A DNA stretch of 64,000 bases from Chrysemys picta bellii (Eukaryota > Chordata > Testudines > Emydidae). The DNA is taken from assembly GCF_011386835.1 (NCBI RefSeq), contig NC_088795.1:100252434-100316433 (forward strand), read 5' to 3'. A program made the position numbers and the translations under genes. The stretch's first letter is position 1; every line of letters begins with the position of its first letter. The notes under the pieces were generated by a model that made no database searches, had not been told where the DNA came from, and worked only from the letters and a program-made list of their open reading frames with translations. Below are positions 1-10,877 of this stretch, in pieces.

Positions 1-628
1 CCTAACTCCATTTTCCCGCAGCAGTGGGATCACCTTCTTCATATAGATCTATGTTTTACTGGGATTTGGGATCCTCTGCCAACCATGACTCAAATCTGCA
101 GATGAATGGGATCTGCCACTGTTTGGAGGGGGTGTGGGAGTCTCCCTGTCTTGGTTCTTCCTGGGAAATTTCAATATAGCCCTATAGACCAGTCTGAGCT
201 TGATATAAAACCAGCTTCTGCCCTCAGATGCACTCATACAACTCCTATGGGGCAGAATCTGGCCCATATTTTTATAAAACATTGTTTTCCTCAGCAATTA
301 CATTTCCACTTCATCCTGTTACTCTTCTGTTGTTACTTTTATTAGCTTTATTTTACATGTATTTTTGCTTTCCTTGTCTCAAAGGAAAAAGGGAACTGAG
401 AGATGAGGGGAAGAGATTTTTTAATAGTCTAATCAAATTAGCCTGGGTCTAATTAGGATTATACCATAGAATACTTGATTATTATTTAAACAAAAATTAC
501 TTTAAGGGTGAACTGAAAAGCATTTTACCTGTCTAGAACCAAAGTGCAGGGTTTTATATTTCTCCTGCAACAGTTGATGAGTCACTAATACTTAAAGTCA
601 GGTGTTCATTGCATTAATTACTTGCCTT

Positions 629-903
629 AGGGTATGTCTATCATCATCCCAGGAGGGGATTGCAGCTCAAGTGGATGCACTGGAGCTAGCTCAAGTACTG
701 GAGCAGTGAAGCTGTGGCAAGCTTCAGCAGGGGTTAGCCCTGTGAATAATTACCCAGGGTTCTGAGTGGGCTTTTGCAGCCCATACTGAAGTGTGCGCTG
801 TGGATTTTTCATTGCTCCAGGACCTGAGCTAGCTAGATTGAAGCTAGCTCGGGTATGTTTACTTGAGCTGCAATCACACCCTGTGAGTATAGTATGGACA
901 TAC
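629..903. mobile_element. MITE with AGGGTATGTCTA-type inverted ends
   Basis: The left end AGGGTATGTCTAT is mirrored by TATGGACATAC at the right end, with no coding capacity inside. Ends and interior (runs of GAGCTAGCTC-like words) resemble the element at 37391-37683. It is probably a non-autonomous DNA transposon; the superfamily was not determined. Confidence 0.5.
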
Positions 904-2042
904 ACTTAGATGATAGTAATGCCACCAACATTCTTGGCCTGTTGTTGGGCAACCACCTCTTCAAGACTCTTCATAATGCTGAAAAGTTTGGCCATAAGAT
1001 CACCACATTGGGCCAGTTTCTATCTCCACAATATCTGTCCCCAGGGTGTTTTTAACCCACAGATCCTGCCTTATGCTGTTTTCCTCCTTGGCCTTTCTTA
1101 GAGGTTCTTGGTCTGTCCTGCTGCCACTGCAAGGCAATGCAGGACTGAAACTAGCAGATGTGGGGGCCTTTGCAGTGCCATGAGGTTGGTACTAGCTTTG
1201 TGTGGAATACTGGATCATACAGATACATTGACTACACTATGGTCACACTGTAATCACATTGTTCTACACTTTTTGATGTATTGTAGTTGCTGTACTTAGG
1301 AGGAGGGACAATTCTTCCCCAAGCTCACTAGTGCACAGTGGGAATGAACACTCAGCACCATCTCTTTGGTGTAGCCTGCTCTCCAACGCATAACTGGCTG
1401 GCTCCTTGAGCTGGTGTTGAGGGAGTATAGGGCCATGATTCCACCAACTTTCCTGCCTCTAAACCAGGAGGAGAAACTCCTGTGCTCCTTTGAGTGTAAG
1501 GACTGTGCTTAGCTGACCTTTGGGCAGGGCTGCAAGACTTGTGGCAGCTTTGTCACCTACTGTGTCAGGACCAGGCCAATCTAGAACATCCTATGGAAGA
1601 CTTTAGATCTGCAGATTCTGGATCACAGTAAGATATTCTTATTTACATGAGATTTTTCCTTTAATGCCTAAATACATCAATGCTGTTTCAGTTTGTTTCA
1701 TTTTAAAGTTTGCTGAGAAGTTTGTATTTGCTCATACCTTTGCGGTTTGTACCTGTATTTTTTTTTAAAGGCATCAGTGTTTGTATCCATCCTACTGAAA
1801 AATACTAAATATTTAACAAAATAAAAGCATGAGTCTCTTTGTGCTACTTTACCTTTATACTTAACAGAGAAATTGTCCTTGAGAAATTACCGGAAATAAA
1901 TAATATGAATTTGATACTAATTTAGAAAAATAATGTGCATGATATCATTTTTATTATATAAACTATGTGGTGAAATTATACTCTACCATATACCCTCATC
2001 TCACTAAAAATACAACAATTTAATCATGCCATTTCTTTTTAT
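904..2042. other. Non-coding DNA upstream of the TLR coding exon
   Basis: No gene or clear repeat recognised. The short open frames here show no family motif. The last part must be intron if the acceptor at 2043-2044 is used. Confidence 0.4.
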
Positions 2043-2127
2043 AGGGTTGGAGTCAGCACTGAGAAATATTAGACAGAAAACACAATTATCAACTCTTCAA
2101 AGAGATAGAATAATACTGGAGGAAATC
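2043..2127 (+). other. Splice acceptor and 5' UTR part of the TLR coding exon
   Basis: A T-rich tract ending in TTTTTATAG closes an intron at 2044. The next 83 bases contain no ATG before the coding start at 2128. TLR1-family genes usually carry the whole coding sequence in one exon behind untranslated 5' exon(s), which fits. The upstream exon was not identified. Confidence 0.6.
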
Positions 2128-4524
2128 ATGGGATCCCCGACAAATATCTTCCTTTTTGCTTGTATCTTTACATTCACATTGTGGAATAATATTCAGCTGT
2201 CTGTGGAGAATGAATTTACTGCACACTATTCAAGCAGCTTTCTAGCTTGTGTTCCAAAAAGTCAATCAAGACATACAACAATGTTGGATTTATCACAGAA
2301 AAATATCTCTGAACTTCATATCTCAGATTTCAGTTCTCTGCCTGAACTGCAAGTATTAAATCTGTCTCATAATCTAATCAGAGAGCTTGACTTCAATGTT
2401 TTCAAATTCAATGAGAAATTAGAATGCTTAGATTTATCTCATAACAACTTGTGGAATATGTGCTGTCAGACTCTTGCTCGTCTTAGACATTTAGATCTTT
2501 CTTTCAATAAGTTTAAAACTTTGCCCATCTGTCAGGAATTTGGCAATATGTTGAACCTGGAATACCTGGGACTGAGTGCCACAATGATACGAAAGTCAGA
2601 CTTCAGAGGTATTACACATTTGCAACTGCATACTGTCTTCCTAACTTTAGAAGACCTTTCTCACTATGAATCCAAGAGTTTGACAGTCTTAAACACAAAG
2701 AACCTTCACATTGTTTTCCCAATAAACAAAAACTTTTCTTTTCCCCTTTTGTATGATGGAATGAACACTTCAGAGAAGTTAGAATTGTCAAATATTAGAT
2801 ATAACTCTACAGATATCCCTTTCCCTCCTTTTGCCCCTTTGAAATTCAAGACACTCAATCTGAGGTTCAACAATGTGGATTTGTCCTGGAGTATCTTTGC
2901 GCGAATTTTCATGATTGTTTGGTATACACCTGTAGAATATTTCACTGTAAAAAATTTGACCTTTTCGGGATCTATTCAGAGTATGACCAATACTGACTTT
3001 TCACACTTATACAATTGGGCACAATCTAACCATTCAGGTAATTCAATGAAAGCACTTATACTGGAGCATATTCGTACTAAGGTTTTTTATTTCTCTCAAG
3101 ATATTCTGTACAAAGCATTTTCAGATATGAACATTGAAAATTTGACAATATCTGATGCGTATATGCCACACATGCTTTGCCCTTCTCACATTAGCCTATT
3201 TCAATATTTAGATTTTTCATACAATGCCCTGACAGATGAGGTATTTAAGAACTGTGACACTCTGACTCATTTGAAAATGCTTATCTTACAGAGAAATCAA
3301 TTAGAGAATCTTTCCAAGGTGAGCTCCATGACGAGTAAAATGAAATCACTGAAACATTTGGACATAAGTAGGAATTTGCTGTATTATGATGAGAATGAGA
3401 ACCACTGCCACTGGGTTGAAACTCTGGCTAAACTGAATTTGTCCTCAAACAAATTGACAGACTCAGTTTTTGGATGTTTGCCAATCAACGCTCAAATACT
3501 TGATCTACAAAATAACCAAATCACAACGGTCACCAAAGACATTACTGAACTGAAAGCTTTGAAAGAGCTAAATATTGCATTTAACAGGTTAACTGAGCTA
3601 CCTGGATGTAGTCATTATAGGGGTCTGGAATTCCTGAATATAGAAGAGAATTCAATTCTCACCCCATCATCTGACTTCTTCCATAGTTGTCAAAATATCA
3701 GAGAGCTCAGAGGAGGACACAATCCATTCCAATGTTCTTGTGAATTACGAGACTTTGTTAATTTTGAAAAAAAATCAGACGGAAGGTTGGTTGGCTGGCC
3801 AGAATCTTATGTGTGTGAATATCCAGATGGCTTAAAGGGAACCCAGCTAAAGGACTTTCAGTTGTCTGAACTATCTTGCAATACAACTCTCTTGCTTGTT
3901 ATAGCTCTAGTTGTTACAGTGGTGGTAGTGGCTGTGACATCCTTTCTGTGTATCTATTTTGACGTAATGTGGTATTTGAAGATGATGTGGCAGTGGACAC
4001 AAACAAAACGTAGAGTTCGGAAGAGTCACCCTGAAGATCTGCAAAGCATTTTACAGTTTCATGCTTTTATTTCATACAGCGAACGGGATTCCCTCTGGGT
4101 GAAGAATCATCTGATCCCAAACCTGGAGAAGGAAGATGGGTCTGTACAGATCTGTCTGCATGAGAGGAACTTCATTCCTGGCAAAAGCATAGTTGAGAAC
4201 ATTATAAACTGCATTGAGAAAAGCCACAAATCAATCTTTGTTTTGTCTCCCAATTTTGTGCAGAGTGAATGGTGCCACTATGAGCTTTCCTTTGCCCATC
4301 ACAAATTATTTAGTGAAAGTTCCAATAGCTTAATCCTCATTTTACTGGAACCAATCCCGCAGTATCTCATTCCTGCCAGATATCACAAGCTGAAAGCTCT
4401 CATGGCAAAGAGAACATACTTGGAGTGGCCAAAGGAGAAAAGCAAACATGGCCTTTTCTGGGCTAACCTTAAGGTAGCTATTAACACTAACCTACCAGTA
4501 TCCACTGAAATGATTGTGGTGTAG
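2128..4524 (+). CDS. Toll-like receptor, TLR1/TLR6/TLR10 clade
   Basis: Predicted 798-aa type I membrane receptor of the innate immune system; family members pair with TLR2 to detect lipopeptides and signal through MyD88. Seen in the sequence: a hydrophobic signal peptide (about residues 5-22), many leucine-rich repeats (about 45-530), a C-terminal LRR cap with the NPFQCSCEL cysteine pattern from residue 532, a transmembrane helix (about 588-610), and a cytoplasmic TIR domain from about 642. The TIR has box 1 FHAFISYS, a BB-loop proline at 684 within NFIPGKS, and box 3 FWA at 777-779. The start at 2128 is chosen because it is the first ATG after a good splice acceptor at 2043-2044, has A at -3 and G at +4, and leads straight into the signal peptide. 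An in-frame ATG at 2026 lies inside the presumed intron. The C-terminus resembles TLR1/TLR6 more than TLR10, but the position beside KLF3 is that of mammalian TLR10, so no finer symbol is given. No frameshift or stop was seen. Confidence 0.95.
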   Translation: MGSPTNIFLFACIFTFTLWNNIQLSVENEFTAHYSSSFLACVPKSQSRHTTMLDLSQKNISELHISDFSSLPELQVLNLSHNLIRELDFNVFKFNEKLECLDLSHNNLWNMCCQTLARLRHLDLSFNKFKTLPICQEFGNMLNLEYLGLSATMIRKSDFRGITHLQLHTVFLTLEDLSHYESKSLTVLNTKNLHIVFPINKNFSFPLLYDGMNTSEKLELSNIRYNSTDIPFPPFAPLKFKTLNLRFNNVDLSWSIFARIFMIVWYTPVEYFTVKNLTFSGSIQSMTNTDFSHLYNWAQSNHSGNSMKALILEHIRTKVFYFSQDILYKAFSDMNIENLTISDAYMPHMLCPSHISLFQYLDFSYNALTDEVFKNCDTLTHLKMLILQRNQLENLSKVSSMTSKMKSLKHLDISRNLLYYDENENHCHWVETLAKLNLSSNKLTDSVFGCLPINAQILDLQNNQITTVTKDITELKALKELNIAFNRLTELPGCSHYRGLEFLNIEENSILTPSSDFFHSCQNIRELRGGHNPFQCSCELRDFVNFEKKSDGRLVGWPESYVCEYPDGLKGTQLKDFQLSELSCNTTLLLVIALVVTVVVVAVTSFLCIYFDVMWYLKMMWQWTQTKRRVRKSHPEDLQSILQFHAFISYSERDSLWVKNHLIPNLEKEDGSVQICLHERNFIPGKSIVENIINCIEKSHKSIFVLSPNFVQSEWCHYELSFAHHKLFSESSNSLILILLEPIPQYLIPARYHKLKALMAKRTYLEWPKEKSKHGLFWANLKVAINTNLPVSTEMIVV

Positions 4525-5006
4525 ACCACAAGATAATTTACCAATTCTTGGATTTTATCTGTGTTAATTTTGCTTATAATGCAACTAGATGTGTAAGAAA
4601 CTCAACCGATTTACTATGGAATTACACGGAATTAACCAAATCACTATCTTGCTCATAGTATTCATGATTGTGAACCCATAAATACATGTAATAAATGTAG
4701 AAATTATTATTTTCATTTCTATTAGTGAAATCATTGTGTAAAAAGTGTTCTTATATAGTTTGCCTATTATAAAAGGGCAGAAGAGGAAAATATTCATAAT
4801 AATTCTACTATTTTAATTATTTTATGCTCAGATGTTCAGGGTGAATTTTTTTCTGGAGCTGTGTTCCCTTTAATACTAGTCATCATTGAAAATAATGGAA
4901 ATGATGGGTGGGTTGGATGCTTTTTAAGGCTGAAATATGTCTAGAAATAATTTTGTGCTTGACATGTTTTGAAGTTATGGCCTTATAGAATTGCTTGCTT
5001 GTATTA

Positions 5007-5019
5007 AATAAAAAATAAA
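5007..5019 (+). terminator. Probable poly(A) signals of the TLR gene
   Basis: Two AATAAA hexamers (5007-5012 and 5014-5019) lie about 490 bases after the TLR stop codon, just before a CR1 fragment. They are the most plausible 3' end; the intervening 4525-5006 is AT-rich 3' UTR with no other feature seen. Confidence 0.5.
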
Positions 5020-5095
5020 AGAAAGTTCTTTCTTAGGACTATCATTGGATTTTCAGTTATGAGGCAATCTTAGCTGTACTAAGTAGTAAAAACAT

Positions 5096-5584
5096 AACAT
5101 AATGGCCACACTGAGTCAGACCAATGGTCCATCTAGCCCAGTATCCGGTCTTTTTACAGTGGCCTGTACCAGATGCTTCAGAAGGAATGAACAGAATAGG
5201 GCAATTATTGAGTGATCCATTCTATGCCCGCTTCTGGCAGTTTAGGGACACTCAAAGCTTGGGGTTTCATCCCTGACCATCTTGGTTAATAGCCATTAAT
5301 GGACCCATTCTCCATGAACTTATCCTAATTCTTTTTTGAACCCAGTTATACTTTTGGCCCTCACAACCTCTCAAGGCAACAAGTTCCACAGGTTGACTGG
5401 GAGTTGTGTGAAAAAGTATTTCCTTGTGTTTGTTTTATTATTATTTTCATTGGATGACTCCTGGTTCTTGTGTTACGTGAAGGGGTAAATAACACTTCCC
5501 TATTCATTTTCTCCACACCATTCATGATTTTATAGTCCTCTGTCATATCCCCCCTTAGTTGTCTGTTTTCTAAGATGAACAGCA
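5096..5584 (-). mobile_element. CR1 LINE 3' fragment
   Basis: On the minus strand the frame reads RQLRGDMTEDYKIMNGVEK, followed by a TRTRSHPMK-like block. This is the degenerate C-terminal end of the CR1 ORF2 protein, and a CR1-type 3' UTR runs down to about 5096. The fragment is 5'-truncated, as is usual for CR1. The homologous block at 17093-17323 is better preserved. Confidence 0.75.
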
Positions 5585-6109
5585 TGATGTATTCACAGAC
5601 TAGTTGCGTTCAATGGAACTATTCATGTGCTAAATGCTAAGCACATATCAAAGGGACTGATTCAAAGCCCATTTATGTCAGAGCCTTTCCCCCATCCATT
5701 AAGAAGCTTTCCTATGTAAGGCCTACAGGATTTGGCCCTATAGTCCTCTTTTAATTCTTCTTGCTTTGCTGCACTTAAGCATTCTGGTTGGCCTAGATCT
5801 GCTTACAATGGGGGTACAGAATTTCTTAGAAATCTCTATTAATTATTTACTGTATATTAGTTAATACCTGAAGTTATGAAGGAAAATATTTAACATGGTA
5901 ATACTCAAAATTGCTACAATCTACAGAAATCGGATCAGTCCATAACAGCTTACTTTTTTGTACCTTATTTTTGATGAAAAGAAGTTACTATATATTTTGA
6001 TAAAGTAACATGGTTTCTATTAGGAATTGACAAAGATATAACAGGAACAAAAGAGTCCTTTACTCTTTTAATTTACCACTTTATTGACCAGATTGCACTT
6101 ACTTGGAAA

Positions 6110-6210
6110 CACCACAAATGGCTTGTTCATTTATAAAACACATTTTATTTAGGAGATAACTGGCTATAATAAAATAAAATGTTTTATAAATAAACAAGCC
6201 ATTTGCGGTG
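6110..6210. repeat. Short foldback hairpin (about 40-bp arms)
   Basis: The sequence around CACAAATGGCTTGTTCATTT at 6112 onward is mirrored by AAATAAACAAGCCATTTGCG before 6210, with about 20 bases between the arms. This looks like a short MITE. It is followed directly by a TA/GA microsatellite. Confidence 0.6.
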
Positions 6211-6239
6211 TATATATATATAGAGAGAGAGAGAGAGAC
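6211..6239. repeat. (TA)n(GA)n microsatellite
   Basis: An alternating TA run passes directly into a GA run, immediately beside the foldback at 6110-6210. Confidence 0.85.
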
Positions 6240-6563
6240 TACACATAGTTTTGTGGATATTTAGAAAATGTATTACATAAATTGTATTAAAGAAAAGTCC
6301 CTTTTATTTACAGAACATCAAAAACAAAGCAAAATATGCATTAAAAGGGGGAATTCCCATATGTTCTAGTCAGCGAGATTTTTGGATTAGCAGAACTGAT
6401 ACTGAATTAACCAGTCTGTTTAATATTTCGATGCAGAAACTTCTCATTTTTGGTAGTTCTCCTTTCAGCTCCAGACAGTGTATTTTAACTTTCATAGCCT
6501 GTTCTCTTTGCATGTGTGGGAAACCCACAACTGATTTAGCCACACGGTTTGGAAGGGAGGGGG

Positions 6564-7024
6564 TGTCACGGAGTATTGGGGAACTCAGGGCCCTGCACCC
6601 CCGGCTCCCTGCGATTCACCATGACTCTCAGCCAGCCAGTAAAGCAGAAGGTTTATTTGGATGACAGGAATACAGTCCAAGACAGGTCTTGCAGGCACTG
6701 ACAACAGGGACCCCCTCAGTTAGGTCCATCTTGGGGTCCCCGGGCATCCCAGCCCAGCCCCCCTTGGGAGGTCAGAGCCATCTCTGCCTCCCAGCCATCT
6801 CTCCAGCCTGCTTCCAGCACACTCCCTTCAGCGACCCCTCCCACAGCCTTTGTTCAGTTTCCCGGGCCAAGGAGTCACCTGACCTTCAACCCCTTCCTGG
6901 GTTCTCATGTTACACACTCAGGAATGCGCCCCCGGGCAGATCCCATCCTCCAATGCAGACTATCCCAGCACACTCCCCTGTCAGCATTCACAGACCACAG
7001 TGAGAACAGGCCCAGTTCGTCACA
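6564..7024 (-). repeat. 3' LTR of the Gypsy element
   Basis: A direct repeat of 10152-10599. It is about 13 bases longer because of a small indel close to its right end; over the rest I saw almost no difference. This suggests a fairly recent insertion. Confidence 0.9.
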
Positions 7025-7090
7025 TCTCTCCCCCCTTCGAGACCGAACTGAGCAGGGTCACTTTAGCCAGTGACCTGGGGAAGTTCGAAC

Positions 7091-9826
7091 CTACCCCCGT
7101 TCCCATGGATGCCCCCGCATCCCTCCCATTCCTTGGTGAGAATTACACCAGGCCCCTCCAGTTTCACGCCCCCCCTTAGGTTGGGGGTGCTTGATGGCAC
7201 TCGCAGTTCGCATGTGGGAAGGTTTATGCGGCCTGTGCCCTTTTCCCACCCCCATACCTCTGGGGCTCCAACTGGGCTGTGGTCTTCTCCCAGCGCTCCA
7301 GTCTGGAGGTCTGTGCTTTGGGCTCTCTTGGTTTAGAGCCGCCCTTTTTACCTTGGCCACCCTCCGAAAAGGCTCCTCTATGCTGGGCAAGGGTCCTAAA
7401 GCTGTTTTCCCCTTGTCCCAGGCCTTCCTCCCCCTCTGACAGGGGTCACAGGATCCACAGTACTGTCGGACAGTAACAAAGACCCCAGGCCAGTAAAAGC
7501 TCCGTAGCAGCCTCTGCTGGGTACGCCAGGTTCCCTGGTGCCCTGCGAGGGGAATGTCATGGGCCCGGCACAGCAGCTGGCGGCGATACTTCTGGGGTAC
7601 CACCAGCTGCCTCCTGATCCCCCCTGACTCCATTTTCCCTGGGGGAGCCCATTCTCGGTACAGGAACCCCTTCTCCCACAGGAACCTTTTCCGGCCACCT
7701 CGTCCCATGGTCTGTACCGCATTGAGGTCGGCCAGGTCCCTTATCTTCCGCAAGGAGGGATCTCTCTGTAACTCGGCCTGGAACTCAGCAGCTGGGACAG
7801 GGATGGCCACCTGCTCTTTCTCGCCCGCTGGGTCCGAAGCTGCAGCCTCCCTGAGCCGCGTCCCTGGGCGTTCCCTCCCCACCAGGTTAGGGTCCTGCGC
7901 CTCAGGCAAGGCACCCCCCCCAAGGCCAGGGCGCAGTGCCCCTCGCCGGCTCTGACCGCGGGTCACAACTAAGGCGGTCTGGGGGCTGCTTGGCCAGTCC
8001 TCTAGGTCCCCCCCCATCAACACCTCAGTGGGCAAATGGTGGTGCACTCCCACGTCCTTGGGGCCCTCCTTGGCCCCCCATTTCAGGTGTACCCTCGCTA
8101 CGGGAACCTTGAATGGGGTCCCGCCCACCCCGGTCAGGGTCAGGAAGGTGTTGGGCACCACCCGATCTGGGGCCACCACCTCGGGCCGGGCCAGTGTCAC
8201 CTCTGCGCCCGTGTCCCAGTAACCATAAACTTTCTTCCCATCCACCTCCAGGGGAACAAGGCACTCGCTCCGCAGGGACAGCCCCGCGCCAACCCTGTAA
8301 ACGGAGAACTTTGAATCCGGGGCATCTGGCCCCCCAGAGAAGCTAGCCTGGGGCTCTCCTCCCTCCTTAGCAGGTGGTACTCTGCCAGCCCCCCTTCCCT
8401 GGGAATGCTGCCTCTCGCCGGGCTGGGTCTCTACCCAGTCAACCCTCTGTGGGTTCGGCCTGCTCAGTCTGTCCCTGAGCCTGGGGCACTGGGCCCGTAT
8501 GTGGCCCTTTTGGCCACAGTGGTAGCAGCCCATGTCCCATGGGACCCCTTGAGTGGGTCGGATGGTCCTGATGCCGGATGTTCCCCTCTGATGGGGTTTT
8601 TCTGTATTTTCCCACGGGGAGGTCCCATGGTGACTCTCTCTCTGCGTTGTGGTGGGATTGCTCCTTTGGGACTCCTCCCTTTTATCTCCTGACCGGCTCT
8701 TTACGAACTCATCGGCCAGCCGGCCTGCCTGTCGCGGGTTCTCTGGCTTTCTGTCCACCAACCACAGCCTCAGGTCAGATGGGCACCGCTCATACAGTTG
8801 CTCCAGTACTAGCAGTTTGACCAGGTCCTCCTTCGTCTGGGCCCCATCAGCCCACTTGCTGGCGTATCCTTCCATGCGGGCGGCTAGTTGCAGATATGAG
8901 ATCTCAGGGGTTTTATCCTGACTCCGGAACCTTTCCCGGTACATCTCAGGCGTCAGCCCAAACTCTCGTAGCAGGGCCTTTTTGAATAGTTCGTAGTCCC
9001 CTTTCTCTGCCTCTTCCAGTTGGCGGTACAATGCCACGGCTTTGGGGTCCAGTAAGGGGGTAAGGACCCGGAGTCTGTCCGCGGGATCAACCCGGTGCAG
9101 CTCGCAGGCCGTCTCAAAGGCCTCCAGGAAGTCATCCATGTCCTCCCCCTCCTTGTATGGGGCCATGATGCACTTATCAAAGCTCCGTGCAGTCCTGGGT
9201 CCCCCCTCACTCACCGCAGCCGGGGGTTCGCTGCCCCTCAGTCTCGCCAGTTCCAGGTCATGCTGACGCTGTCTCTCATTCTCCTCCCGTTCATGCTGTC
9301 TCTGTCTCTCTTCACGCTGATGCTGTCTCTCTTTCTCCTCCCGTTCATGCTGACGCTGTCTCTCTTCATGCTGTCTCTGTCGTTCACGATCCTCCAGCTC
9401 TCTCAGTTTTAGCTCTTTCTCCCATTCCAGCCAATTCCGCTCCACGGATGCCGAACGTCGCCGGGAGGATCCTCTGCTGGCCGGCGAGCTTCGCCGGGAG
9501 GATCCCCTGCTGGCCGGGGGGGTCACGGCGCCTTCGGTATTTGCTGGGCTCCTCCCAACCCTTCCCCTAGGCATAGGAAGGAGGGGTCTCGGGAAGCCCT
9601 CAGCAGCCGGCTGACCACTCCCAGCTGGGACAGACACTGGTGCCTGCGCTGCATTTGCCAGGCTGCTTCCCTGAGACACAGGGATCAGTTCATTCGCGCG
9701 ATCTTCCGCCTCCAGCTGGGCAATGAGCTGTTCTTTGGTGAGCCTCCCAATGTGCAGCCGCCTCTGCTTGCACAGCTCCACCAGGTCGCTCTTAAGCCGC
9801 TTGGCATACATCTTCCTGCTGGCCAC
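7091..9826 (-). CDS. Gypsy gag-protease-integrase-zinc-finger fusion ORF (911 aa)
   Basis: One uninterrupted frame. Residues 130-190 are a charged coiled-coil built from near-tandem RQRQHEREE-like units. Residues 215-378 are a SCAN-like capsid segment (the SCAN domain of vertebrate zinc-finger proteins is known to derive from Gmr1-like gag). A CCHC zinc knuckle has C434, C437, H442 and C447. A retropepsin-like active site WDTGAE has D538. From about 690 to 820 is the integrase N-terminal HHCC zinc domain (H756, H763, C790, C793). RT and RNase H, which belong between protease and integrase, are missing. The integrase D,D,E core is also missing: the frame runs into unrelated residues after about 824. 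It may still make a structural Gag-like protein. Confidence 0.85.
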   Translation of the reverse strand: MASRKMYAKRLKSDLVELCKQRRLHIGRLTKEQLIAQLEAEDRANELIPVSQGSSLANAAQAPVSVPAGSGQPAAEGFPRPLLPMPRGRVGRSPANTEGAVTPPASRGSSRRSSPASRGSSRRRSASVERNWLEWEKELKLRELEDRERQRQHEERQRQHEREEKERQHQREERQRQHEREENERQRQHDLELARLRGSEPPAAVSEGGPRTARSFDKCIMAPYKEGEDMDDFLEAFETACELHRVDPADRLRVLTPLLDPKAVALYRQLEEAEKGDYELFKKALLREFGLTPEMYRERFRSQDKTPEISYLQLAARMEGYASKWADGAQTKEDLVKLLVLEQLYERCPSDLRLWLVDRKPENPRQAGRLADEFVKSRSGDKREESQRSNPTTTQRESHHGTSPWENTEKPHQRGTSGIRTIRPTQGVPWDMGCYHCGQKGHIRAQCPRLRDRLSRPNPQRVDWVETQPGERQHSQGRGAGRVPPAKEGGEPQASFSGGPDAPDSKFSVYRVGAGLSLRSECLVPLEVDGKKVYGYWDTGAEVTLARPEVVAPDRVVPNTFLTLTGVGGTPFKVPVARVHLKWGAKEGPKDVGVHHHLPTEVLMGGDLEDWPSSPQTALVVTRGQSRRGALRPGLGGGALPEAQDPNLVGRERPGTRLREAAASDPAGEKEQVAIPVPAAEFQAELQRDPSLRKIRDLADLNAVQTMGRGGRKRFLWEKGFLYREWAPPGKMESGGIRRQLVVPQKYRRQLLCRAHDIPLAGHQGTWRTQQRLLRSFYWPGVFVTVRQYCGSCDPCQRGRKAWDKGKTALGPLPSIEEPFRRVAKVKRAALNQESPKHRPPDWSAGRRPQPSWSPRGMGVGKGHRPHKPSHMRTASAIKHPQPKGGRETGGAWCNSHQGMGGMRGHPWERG

Positions 9827-10151
9827 TCACCGGCCTGTGTGCTCACAGCTCCCCACAGTTCCCAGGGGGACCCCTAGTGTGCCAGCCCTTCTCGAGGTCA
9901 CCGCCTCTCTGCCAGGGTCGAGCTGCAGACTCCTCCGCCCCTGGGACCACTCGCTGCGATCCCCCCGGGGGACCCTGTTACTGCAAAAGTCCTTCTCGCT
10001 GGTCACACACTCCCAGGGGTAATAACCGTCTCTCTCCCACTCTTCAGCAGGCCTGGTCCCCGTCAATCCCCCTTCGTTTTACTGCTCCCCAGTCACTTAC
10101 TGCAGGAAGCGCCGTCCATGGGGTGCAGTAGATCCCACCGCTGCCACCAGT

Positions 10152-10599
10152 TGTCACGGAGTATTGGGGAACTCAGGGCCCTGCACCCCCGGCTCCCTGC
10201 GATTCACCATGACTCTCAGCCAGCCAGTAAAGCAGAAGGTTTATTTGGATGACAGGAATACAGTCCAAGACAGGTCTTGCAGGCACTGACAACAGGGACC
10301 CCCTCAGTTAGGTCCATCTTGGGGTCCCCGGGCATCCCAGCCCAGCCCCCCTTGGGAGGTCAGAGCCATCTCTGCCTCCCAGCCATCTCTCCAGCCTGCT
10401 TCCAGCACACTCCCTTCAGCGACCCCTCCCACAGCCTTTGTTCAGTTTCCCGGGCCAAGGAGTCACCTGACCTTCAACCCCTTCCTGGGTTCTCATGTTA
10501 CACACTCAGGAATGCGCCCCCGGGCAGATCCCATCCTCCCATCCACACTCCCCTGTCAGCATTCACAGACCACAGTGAGAACAGGCCCAGTTCGTCACA
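10152..10599 (-). repeat. 5' LTR of the Gypsy element
   Basis: Direct repeat of 6564-7024, starting TGTCACGGAG and ending TTCGTCACA on the plus strand. The presumed primer-binding region lies at 10151 and downward on the minus strand; I could not assign its tRNA. Confidence 0.9.
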
Positions 10600-10877
10600 G
10601 GGGGTATGCTATTGAGGGGAGGATCTGGGGTTGCTGATGTTAGTGTGGCTACATCAGAGGTCAACAGCTTTTCACTTCTGTTGCATGCTATCTTACAATT
10701 GTGTCAGAGTTTGGAGGCTTACTCAGAGGGGAGTTTGGCAGAAGTCCCAGTCGCTCCACATGGGCTCAGGTTTGAGATAAGTGAGAAAAACAGATAGTGC
10801 AGATCCCACACATTGGGGTTGGAGTCTGTCATAGGGTAGCTGTTCCCATGGATAGAACAAGTGAAGCTCTCCTCGAC
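10600..10877. other. Unassigned spacer between Gypsy and PLE copies
   Basis: About 280 bases of ordinary sequence between the right Gypsy LTR and the PLE tail that starts near 10878. No feature seen beyond the GGGGG target duplicate at 10600-10604. Confidence 0.5.

Larger units (their letters stand above)
6564..10599 (-). mobile_element. Gypsy (Gmr1-like) LTR retrotransposon, internally deleted
   Basis: Two nearly identical LTRs (6564-7024 and 10152-10599) flank one long minus-strand ORF. Each LTR has TG...CA ends, and both outer flanks read GGGGG, a plausible 5-bp TSD. A polypurine tract (minus-strand AGGGGGGAGAGA) abuts the left LTR, which fixes the orientation: the right LTR is the 5' LTR. 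At about 4.0 kb it is short for a Gypsy element; the reverse transcriptase, RNase H and integrase core are absent. It would depend on a related full element to move. Confidence 0.9.

Noticed and set aside
2026..2127. In-frame upstream start giving an 832-aa TLR
   Set aside because: A splice acceptor at 2043-2044 places this ATG in an intron, and the extra 34 residues precede a normal signal peptide.
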